Of a stretch of 19,193 nucleotides of DNA, positions 6,798 to 12,794 are shown one piece after another. The stretch's first letter is position 1, and each line of letters begins with the position of its first letter. The DNA is from CAZMCT01 sp964564785. Lineage in GTDB: Bacteria; Planctomycetota; Phycisphaerae; UBA1845; Fen-1342. The position numbers and the translations under genes are program-made. The notes beneath the pieces are model-generated. The model was not told the origin of the DNA. It worked only from the letters and a program-made list of their open reading frames with translations, and ran no database searches. Where the stretch lies: contig CAZMCT010000081.1 in assembly GCA_964564785.1 (NCBI GenBank), forward strand, positions 1-19,193, read 5' to 3'.

Positions 6798-7981
6798 CGT
6801 GCGGTGCGCGGCTGAGTGAGGCCGAGGCGCTTGCGCTGTACCAAGAGGCGAGCATCCACGAGCTGGGCCGGCGAGCGTTCGAGCGCTGTGCCGCGCTGCA
6901 CCCCGAGCCGTATCGCACCTACGTTGTGGATCGCAACATCAATTACGCGAACGTGTGCACGGCCCGGTGCACCTTCTGCAACTTCTACCGCAAGCCGGGC
7001 CACGCCGAGGCGTACATCCTCAGTTACGAGGAGATCGGGCGCAAGATCGAGGAACTGCTCGAGATCGGTGGGACCCAGATTCTGATGCAGGGCGGGCTGG
7101 TGCCGGCCGCGGATCACCCGAGCGGGCAGGGGCTGCCGTTCGAGTGGTACCTGGAGCTGCTGCGTTTCATCCGCCGCGAGTATCCGACGATCCACGTGCA
7201 CGCATTCAGCCCGCCGGAGATCTGGGCGTTTCACCGGGTCTACCGCATGTCGCTGCGTGACGTGCTGTGCCGGCTGCGCGAGGCCGGGCTGGACACGATC
7301 CCCGGCGGCGGGGGCGAGATCCTGGTCGATCGCGTGCGGCGGAAGATCGGCCAGGGCAAGACGCTGACGGATGAATGGCTCGAGGTCATGCGCCAGGCCC
7401 ACCGGCTGGGGATGAAGACGAGCTGCACGATGATGTTCGGGCACATCGAGACCCGGCCGGAGCGCATCGAGCACCTGCGGCGGCTCCGCGCGCTCCAAGA
7501 TGAAACCGGCGGGTTCACCGCCTTCATCCACTGGCCGTTTCAGCCCGAAGGCACGCCGCTAGGGCGGTGGAAGACGATCGCGGCCGGCCGCGAGCCACGA
7601 CGCGAGCCGGACGGGGAACATCTGTTTCTGGCCGATGCGACGGAGTACTTGCGGCTGCTCGCGGTGGCGCGGCTGTATCTCGACAACATCCCGAACCTCC
7701 AGTCGAGCTGGGTGACGATGGGGCCGAAGATCGGTCAGCTCGCGCTGTTCTTCGGCGCGAACGACATGGGCTCGGTGATGATGGAGGAGAACGTCGTGTC
7801 GGCCGCGGGCGCGACCTTCCGGCTCAGCGAGGAGGAGATCCGCCGGCTGATCGCCGACGCGGGCTGGATGCCGCAGCAGCGCGACCAGTACTACCGCCCG
7901 GTCGATCCTCGGCGGACGCGATTCACCCCACAGACACGGAGGGCGCAGAGGGCCGCAGAGGTTGATGAAGTGACAGAGTAG
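6794..7981 (+). CDS. mqnC: Cyclic dehypoxanthinyl futalosine synthase MqnC (radical SAM)
   Basis: 395 residues. The radical SAM cluster motif CX3CX2C is at residues 55-62 (CTARCTFC) within INYANVC...CNFYR, followed by YILSYEEI and GGTQILMQGG (92-101) and HAFSPPEIWAF. These match MqnC, rather than the related MqnE, and fit the cyclisation of dehypoxanthine futalosine in menaquinone synthesis. It is cytoplasmic and Fe-S dependent, and it should work directly with the mqnA product line. Translation is probably coupled to mqnA through the four-base overlap, as no strong Shine-Dalgarno is seen. The family core ends near QQRDQYY (about residue 367). The last 28 or so residues, rich in Arg, Ala and Thr, are encoded by an AG-rich tract resembling an intergenic repeat and are probably a recent extension. 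Confidence 0.93.
   Translation: MTCGARLSEAEALALYQEASIHELGRRAFERCAALHPEPYRTYVVDRNINYANVCTARCTFCNFYRKPGHAEAYILSYEEIGRKIEELLEIGGTQILMQGGLVPAADHPSGQGLPFEWYLELLRFIRREYPTIHVHAFSPPEIWAFHRVYRMSLRDVLCRLREAGLDTIPGGGGEILVDRVRRKIGQGKTLTDEWLEVMRQAHRLGMKTSCTMMFGHIETRPERIEHLRRLRALQDETGGFTAFIHWPFQPEGTPLGRWKTIAAGREPRREPDGEHLFLADATEYLRLLAVARLYLDNIPNLQSSWVTMGPKIGQLALFFGANDMGSVMMEENVVSAAGATFRLSEEEIRRLIADAGWMPQQRDQYYRPVDPRRTRFTPQTRRAQRAAEVDEVTE
7925..7976. repeat. AG-rich CAGAG repeat tract at the 3' end of mqnC
   Basis: The tract contains spaced CACAGACACGGAGGGCGCAG, AGAGGGCCGC and CAGAGG words on the plus strand. It shares AGAGGGCCGC with the tract near 4853. Sequences of this style occur, from memory, as dispersed intergenic repeats in several bacterial phyla. 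Here it lies inside the reading frame. Confidence 0.45.
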
Positions 7982-8001
7982 CAACGGGAGAACGTGTTGC
8001 C

Positions 8002-8037
8002 GGTTCACCGGGGGAAGCGGCCCGCGGTCACCTTTTT
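8002..8037 (+). terminator. Rho-independent terminator after mqnC
   Basis: ACCGGGGG (8007-8014) pairs with CCCGCGGT (8021-8028) with one mismatch and a six-base loop. Flanking GGT/ACC can extend the stem, and TTTTT follows at 8033-8037. It lies about 20 bases after the mqnC stop. Confidence 0.6.
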
Positions 8038-8153
8038 CCCTCGTCACTTCATTCCGATCGCGCTGTGGCCCCCCGGTGCTCCGCGCGTCGCGGTGGTAAG
8101 CGGGCTTGGTCGCGGGTGCCGCGCGGGAGGATAACGAGTACGATCGCGGCGGC

Positions 8154-10169
8154 ATGCCCACCCCCTGCCCCAGGCCGCCGCCGCACCCTCTGCTGTCCCC
8201 CGACGGCTCTCCGTCGCGGTTCGCCGGGGCGGCCCTGCTCGCTGCGGCGCTGTGCCTGGCCGCCATCGTCGCCAACCAAACCTCGGTTCACTGGCGGGTA
8301 AACGTCGTTGACAGCGACCTGTTCGCCTGGCACGGCTGGTGCGTGGTGCAGGGCGCAGTGCCGTACCTCGACATCTGGGACAACAAGCCGCCGGGGACCT
8401 GGTGGCTGAACGCGGCCGCGATTCGGCTGTGCGGGCCGGGCAGCGGGGCGGACGTGCTACTGGGGACGGTCGCCCTCGTGGTCACCCTCCTGGGCAGCGT
8501 GGCGATCGCCCGGCGTGCGTACGGTCCGGCACTGACCTTGCCGGCCGGCGTGGCGGCCGCAGTGCTGCTGACGCATGCCGGACTCGAGTGCGGGTCGAAC
8601 CGCACGGAGACGTTTGTCGCGGCGTGTGAGACGGGCGCGGTGCTGGGGTACGGGGTGTGGGAGACGTGTGGCCGGCGGCGCTGGTTGATGCTGGCGGGGC
8701 TGTGCGCGGGGGCGGCCCCGCTGTTCAAGCAAGCGGGACTCGCCGCAGGGCTGGCGTGTGCGGCACATCTGGCGTGGGCGCGGTGGCGACTGGGGCGCGA
8801 GCAACGCCGCGTCGAGCCGTGGCTGGCGTTCATCGCGGGCGGAATCGTAGCGCCGCTCGCATCCGCGGCGGTACTGGCGACGCAGGGGGCGCTAGGCGAG
8901 GCATGGTTCGCGGTCGGGCCGTTCAACCGGGTGTATTTCGAGGCAGGCGATGCGACGTGGTGGCGGATGGACCTGGCCCTCCCGCACTACGGGCCGGTGC
9001 TCGTGCGGCTCAGCGGAGTCTTGCTGATTGCGGCCGTTGGTCTCGTGGCCGGGCTCGCGTTGCGACGGCGGTGCGGGGCACGGGCCGAGGATGCGCCGTT
9101 CGAGCCGGCGCAGCGGCCGGCCGTACTCGGGCTGTTCGTGCTGTGGTTTGCACTGGCGTTTTACCTGGCGAATGTGGCGCCCGGACGGCGCGGGCACCAC
9201 CTCATGCCGGTGCTGCCCCCGCTGACGCTCCTGGTGGTGTACCCCCTGCACTTGCTGGCGGGCGCCGCGGGGCTCGCGACACAACTGGCACGGCGGCCGA
9301 CCCGGATCGTCCTGCTGGTCCTGTGGCTATTCGTCCTGGGCAGCACCGCCGCGGACAGTCTCGTGGAAGCGCGGCAGGGTTGGCGGACCAAGCCGCACTG
9401 GGCCGCACTGAACCGCAAGGTGCCGACGGCGACCGAGCGGCAGGGGCGGGCGGTAGCGGCGCTGACGCGGCCGGACGAGGTCATCTACATCTGGGGCTGG
9501 AGCCCGGGGACGTACCGATACGCCGAGCGGCGGGCGGCCTCGCGTTTCGCGACGTTCGAGAAGCTCGGGCAGGTCGGCGCCCGGGCCCGCTTCATCTTCG
9601 ACGCCGCGGTGACCGATGTGCGGAGGGCCGAGCCGGCCGTGATGGTGATTTCGGAGGTGGACCGACCGAACCTCGTGGCCGAGCGGCCGGACATCGGGGC
9701 GTGGATCACGGCAGAGTACGAGGAGGTGGAAGTGATCGAGGGGATGGTGGTCCTGCGGCGGCGGCCGCGGACACCTCCACCGCCGAGCGCGGCCACGCTG
9801 CCGCGCGCGGAGGCCCCCTCCTACCGCCTGCCCACGTGCCGCGGGTTCCCGCAGACGCTACGTCATCACGGATACGTGTACTCGACGCCGTACACACCCG
9901 GCGCGGTCACCCGCACCACCGCCTGGCCGCTCGCGGGAACACGCTCGAGCGCGTCGGGGAGGCGCGCTACGGCCGGCCCAGGGTCGCTGCCGGGCGACCA
10001 GACCTGCACGAGCCGCACGACGCCCGCGGCGACCCAGCTTTGCGCGTCGCGCGAGAACGTGTCGGTGCCGGAGGTCGTGATCTCGTCGGCCACTGCCCGC
10101 AGGAGGTCGATCGGTCCGGCGCCGGCCAGACGCAGCATCTCGGGGCTGAGCTCGCCGACCAGCCGGTAG
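8154..10169 (+). CDS. GT-C family membrane glycosyltransferase (ArnT/PMT, GT39-like)
   Basis: 671 residues as read from ATG 8154. An upstream TTG at 8106 is in frame, but the hydrophobic segment begins only after the ATG. A first membrane segment (about 24-40) is followed by a non-cytoplasmic loop with DSDLFAWHGW (53-62), where an acidic residue is catalytic in GT-C enzymes, then GAVPYLDIWDNKPPGTWWLN, the classic GT39 loop. About eight to ten further membrane segments follow, with a soluble C-terminal domain containing IYIWGWSPGTYRYAE. Such enzymes move a sugar from a lipid-linked donor to lipid or protein outside the inner membrane. The family-like part ends near residue 540 (VVLRRRP); the remaining 130 or so residues look like non-coding translation, and 571-671 lie antisense to the lipoprotein gene at 9866-10477. 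No strong Shine-Dalgarno was seen. Donor and acceptor are unknown. Confidence 0.8.
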   Translation: MPTPCPRPPPHPLLSPDGSPSRFAGAALLAAALCLAAIVANQTSVHWRVNVVDSDLFAWHGWCVVQGAVPYLDIWDNKPPGTWWLNAAAIRLCGPGSGADVLLGTVALVVTLLGSVAIARRAYGPALTLPAGVAAAVLLTHAGLECGSNRTETFVAACETGAVLGYGVWETCGRRRWLMLAGLCAGAAPLFKQAGLAAGLACAAHLAWARWRLGREQRRVEPWLAFIAGGIVAPLASAAVLATQGALGEAWFAVGPFNRVYFEAGDATWWRMDLALPHYGPVLVRLSGVLLIAAVGLVAGLALRRRCGARAEDAPFEPAQRPAVLGLFVLWFALAFYLANVAPGRRGHHLMPVLPPLTLLVVYPLHLLAGAAGLATQLARRPTRIVLLVLWLFVLGSTAADSLVEARQGWRTKPHWAALNRKVPTATERQGRAVAALTRPDEVIYIWGWSPGTYRYAERRAASRFATFEKLGQVGARARFIFDAAVTDVRRAEPAVMVISEVDRPNLVAERPDIGAWITAEYEEVEVIEGMVVLRRRPRTPPPPSAATLPRAEAPSYRLPTCRGFPQTLRHHGYVYSTPYTPGAVTRTTAWPLAGTRSSASGRRATAGPGSLPGDQTCTSRTTPAATQLCASRENVSVPEVVISSATARRRSIGPAPARRSISGLSSPTSR

Positions 10170-10477
10170 CGCAGGTGGGGTGGCCGGGCCCACTTGTTCT
10201 CCTCGTATGTGGCGAGCAGCTTGCCGGCCACGCGGCGGTCGGGCGTGAGCAGCAGGACGATGGCGTCGGTGCGCCCCATCCAGGCGTCGGTCTGCATCCA
10301 GCACAGGCCGGACTCGGTCCGCCGGTGCTCGCCCTCGGGGAACGCCTTCTGGTACTCGCGCTGGGTCTGTCCGAGCAAAACGCGGTCATAGGTCATCTGG
10401 ACGCAGCCGGCCACCGGGAGCAGCGCGAGGCCGAGCAAGAGCCGGTGGCAGGCGCCGGGCTGAGGGGAGTTGCGCAT
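9866..10477 (-). CDS. Hypothetical lipoprotein
   Basis: 203 residues from the ATG at 10477. The N-terminus MRNSPQPGACHRLLLGLALL ends in lipobox VAGC with Cys25, so the mature protein should be lipid-anchored. The body has MTYDRVLLGQTQREYQKAFP, a tryptophan-rich strand region (CWMQTDAWMGRTDAIVLLLT, about 51-70) and a helical stretch near SPEMLRLAGAGPIDLLRAVADEI. No known domain was recognised. The start is chosen on the lipobox; no Shine-Dalgarno is evident and the frame extends upstream without a signal sequence. It is divergent from the TPR gene, and its 3' half overlaps the 3' end of the glycosyltransferase frame on the other strand. The clear lipoprotein signal argues this strand is genuinely coding. 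Confidence 0.7.
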   Translation of the reverse strand: MRNSPQPGACHRLLLGLALLPVAGCVQMTYDRVLLGQTQREYQKAFPEGEHRRTESGLCWMQTDAWMGRTDAIVLLLTPDRRVAGKLLATYEENKWARPPHLRYRLVGELSPEMLRLAGAGPIDLLRAVADEITTSGTDTFSRDAQSWVAAGVVRLVQVWSPGSDPGPAVARLPDALERVPASGQAVVRVTAPGVYGVEYTYP

Positions 10478-10552
10478 GGCGGGATGATCGCGGGAATACG
10501 GAGGCGCGGCAAGCGGCCGAGGGGGTCGATGTCGGGTGCGGGACCGATCCGA

Positions 10553-10558
10553 TATAAT
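10553..10558 (+). promoter_or_regulatory. Candidate -10 element (TATAAT) for the TPR gene
   Basis: A perfect TATAAT lies 79 bases before the TPR start in the divergent gap between the lipoprotein and TPR genes. No clear TTGACA-like -35 is present 16-18 bases upstream, so strength is uncertain. Confidence 0.45.
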
Positions 10559-10637
10559 GGATTGGACGCCGGCGGCAGGTTCACGGCGGCCCGCACCGGA
10601 AGGGCCGCGGCCGGGCCGGTGGCGAACGAGACGCCTG

Positions 10638-11930
10638 ATGCAACCAGAAGATATCGAGGCCGTGCTGGAACGGGCCAACCGACTGCTGGAGGCCGGGAAG
10701 CCGGACGAGTCGCTGCGTTGCCTGGACGAGGTTCAGGCCGAGGCGCTGGAGACGGACGACCGGATCGAGTGGGCGAGCCTGCGGGCGTGGGCGCTGACGG
10801 AGATGGGGCGGGACGAAGAGGCGCTGGAGACGCTGGACCCGCTGCTGGAGGAGTTTCCGCGGTCGGCGCGGTTGCTGGGGACGCTGGGGGTCGTGCTGTC
10901 GAACTCGGAGGAGCTGGAGGATGCGCGGGATGCGCTCGAGGAAGCGCTCGAGCTGAACGCCGAGGACGAAGTCGCGCTGGCGAACCTGGCGCTGGTGTAC
11001 GAGAAGCTGCGCGACTACGAGCAGGCCCTGGCGCTGTACGACCGGGCCCTGTCGCAAGGGGCGGACATCGACTGGGTGCTGGCGCGGCGCGCAGCGACGC
11101 TGACGGACATGGGCCGCTACGACGAGGCCAAAACCGCGCTGAAGCGCTACCTGTCGCTGGTGCCGGATGATGCGGCGCAGTGGATCGCGCTGGCCATCCT
11201 GCACAGCGACGACGAGGAGTACGAGGACGCGTTCGCCTGCTACCGCCAGGCCGAGAAGCTCGACCCCGACCTGTCGGCTCTGCGGCTGAACTGGGGCGTG
11301 ACGGCCGTACGGGCCCGCAACCTGCGCGTGGCCCGCAAGCAGTTGCGGCACCTCCAGAAGCTCGAGCCGCGCTCGACCCGGCCGTGGCTGCTGCGGGCGT
11401 TCATCCTCGAAGAAGAGGGGCAGATCACGGCGGCCCGCGTGATTTACGAGCGCATCTTGGGGCGCAACCGTTTTTCGGACCGCGGCGAGCTTACCTACGC
11501 GCTCGAGATGGCGATGGATTTCTTCGCGCGGCGCGAGCTGCGCAGCCGCTGCAATCAACTGCTCGCACGGGCCTACGCGGCGAACGTCTGCACGGTGGAG
11601 CTGTGCGAGGCGTACCGCGAGCTGACGGGCGAAGCGGTGGACCGGGCGTACTGGTTCAGCCTGATGGTGGAGGCGGACTGGCGGCCGGGGCTGGACGAGG
11701 TGCGCGATGCGGGCCCGCCGCCGCCGCGTTTCACACGCTTCGTGCGAAACTTCCAGGTGGTGGCCCGCAACCACGACGAGGCGCTCGAGATCGTCCTGGA
11801 CTTCACACGGCGCATGGGCGAATCGAACGCGGCGGTGCGCGAGTTCGTCGGCGAGGAGGAAATCCAGGACACGCACACCGGGCTGTACGAGGTCGAGGCC
11901 GAGAGCTTCGTGTTCGCCGACGACCAGTAG
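10638..11930 (+). CDS. Tetratricopeptide repeat protein
   Basis: 430 residues, very acidic, with no signal peptide or membrane segment, so it is probably cytoplasmic. Tandem TPR-like helical pairs span about residues 1-270. Good examples are VALANLALVYEKLRDYEQAL with LYDRALSQ (about 113-140) and LALAILHSDDEEYEDAF-like pairs with CYRQAEKLDPD (about 180-210), showing the spaced A/G/Y/A/P pattern. The C-terminal 160 residues (from about 270) are not obviously TPR and carry RFTRFVRNFQVVARNHDEAL. TPR proteins are scaffolds for protein-protein contacts; the partner cannot be read from the sequence. ATG 10638 is chosen because the repeat helices start immediately after it, while the in-frame extension to 10536 encodes Gly/Arg-rich translation spanning the candidate promoter. 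It is a monocistronic unit ended by a strong hairpin. Confidence 0.85.
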   Translation: MQPEDIEAVLERANRLLEAGKPDESLRCLDEVQAEALETDDRIEWASLRAWALTEMGRDEEALETLDPLLEEFPRSARLLGTLGVVLSNSEELEDARDALEEALELNAEDEVALANLALVYEKLRDYEQALALYDRALSQGADIDWVLARRAATLTDMGRYDEAKTALKRYLSLVPDDAAQWIALAILHSDDEEYEDAFACYRQAEKLDPDLSALRLNWGVTAVRARNLRVARKQLRHLQKLEPRSTRPWLLRAFILEEEGQITAARVIYERILGRNRFSDRGELTYALEMAMDFFARRELRSRCNQLLARAYAANVCTVELCEAYRELTGEAVDRAYWFSLMVEADWRPGLDEVRDAGPPPPRFTRFVRNFQVVARNHDEALEIVLDFTRRMGESNAAVREFVGEEEIQDTHTGLYEVEAESFVFADDQ

Positions 11931-11951
11931 GCATCGGCCCAGCCGAAATGA

Positions 11952-11991
11952 AACGGCGGATGCGGCGCCGCGGGCTGCCGCACCCGCCGTT
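11952..11991. terminator. Likely bidirectional terminator between TPR and PEP-CTERM genes
   Basis: A 15-bp stem with one mismatch pairs AACGGCGGATGCGGC (11952-11966) with GCCGCACCCGCCGTT (11977-11991) around a 10-base loop. It is flanked by TTCCTCTT on the plus side and TTTCATTT on the minus side, and it lies in the 104-base gap between two convergent genes, where it could stop transcription from both. Confidence 0.65.
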
Positions 11992-12034
11992 CCTCTTGCC
12001 GTCCGGGGCTGCCGAAGCAGGCCCGCGAAGTCAG

Positions 12035-12697
12035 CTACCGCCGCCGCAGTGCCAGGCCGGCCAGCAGCATCAGGATTGCAGCCGGCTCGGGGACCACGCT
12101 CGTCCGCCAGCGGCCGCCGGGCAGGTCGAGCTCGAACAGGATCGGCGTCGCATCGGCCAGGACATCGAGCTGAATGTCGTAGCCGAAGTTGCTGAAATCG
12201 GAGCCGATGGAGACGTCCCAGTTGCCCTGTTCGCGGAACTTGAAGAAATACGTCCCGGCGGTCGGCACCGTGTACGCGCCGCTGAACTGCCCGCCGCCGA
12301 GCGGGGTCAGCACCGCGACCGGGCTGGACCAGCCGTTGAACGAGCCCATGATGTCCCAGCCGGCGATGGCGTCGCCGCTGTAGCCCACGCGGTTGGCCGG
12401 CGGGTTCCAGCCGTCGGCGGCCGGCGCGGGATAGAAGTTGATCGTCAGCTCGCCGTCGGTGCCGAAGTCGGTGCGGACGTTGTTGCCGGGCCAGTTCTGG
12501 CTCCATTCACCGATCGTGACCTTGAACTCGTGCCGGCCGGGGGCATTGGTGACGGTGGTCTGCCACTGCCCGGGTACGACCTCGTTCATGAGCTGGCCGG
12601 CGGCGTTCCAGCCGTTGAAATCGCCGGCGACGTAGTAGTCCGCCAGCGCCGGCGCGACCACGAGCGCCAGCAGTGCCAAGAGACTTGCGAACCTCAT
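12035..12697 (-). CDS. Secreted PEP-CTERM protein with two FNGW (CBM/E-set-like) domains
   Basis: 220 residues. The signal peptide MRFASLLALLALVVAPALA is cleaved before DYY. Two related beta-sandwich domains follow: the first opens YYVAGDFNGWNAAGQ (21-35) and contains GRHEFKVTIGEW, the second opens WDIMGSFNGWSSP (114-126) and contains GTYFFKFREQGNWD. This pattern resembles glycogen/starch-binding E-set domains, so sugar binding is possible but not shown. The tail VVPEPAAILMLLAGLALRRR is a PEP-CTERM signal (VPEP, hydrophobic helix, Arg cluster) processed by an exosortase in the envelope. An AGGAGG eight bases upstream, part of an AGGAGGAGGAG run, fixes the start; the frame extends upstream without a signal. 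It is downstream of, and homologous over both domains to, the larger dockerin-tailed protein. Confidence 0.85.
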   Translation of the reverse strand: MRFASLLALLALVVAPALADYYVAGDFNGWNAAGQLMNEVVPGQWQTTVTNAPGRHEFKVTIGEWSQNWPGNNVRTDFGTDGELTINFYPAPAADGWNPPANRVGYSGDAIAGWDIMGSFNGWSSPVAVLTPLGGGQFSGAYTVPTAGTYFFKFREQGNWDVSIGSDFSNFGYDIQLDVLADATPILFELDLPGGRWRTSVVPEPAAILMLLAGLALRRR

Positions 12698-12700
12698 GTA

Positions 12701-12711
12701 CTCCTCCTCCT
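12701..12711 (-). promoter_or_regulatory. Repeated Shine-Dalgarno AGGAGGAGGAG for the PEP-CTERM gene
   Basis: On the minus strand AGGAGGAGGAG ends three bases before the ATG at 12697; the distal AGGAGG copy has the best spacing (eight bases). It decides the start. Confidence 0.75.
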
Positions 12712-12736
12712 GCGGTTTTCGGGGTTCCAGGAAGGC

Positions 12737-12747
12737 GGGGGGGGGGG
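12737..12747. repeat. Homopolymer tract, 11 G (C11 on the coding strand)
   Basis: An uninterrupted run of eleven G lies in the 97-base spacer between the two minus-strand secreted-protein genes, about 40 bases before the PEP-CTERM start. Such runs are prone to slippage and also to sequencing error. Confidence 0.9.
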
Positions 12748-12794
12748 AAGGCTGCCGCAACAGGGCCGCCGTCCGGCGCCCCGCGTCGAACTCA

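Noticed and set aside
8657..11170. An 837-codon plus-strand open frame spanning the glycosyltransferase, lipoprotein and TPR region
   Set aside because: Gly/Arg/Ala-rich shadow frame that crosses three better-supported genes and has no recognisable domain.
10581..12506. A 641-codon minus-strand open frame antisense to the TPR gene
   Set aside because: Arg/Gln/Leu-rich translation typical of an antisense TPR frame; it also crosses the terminator hairpin and part of the PEP-CTERM gene.
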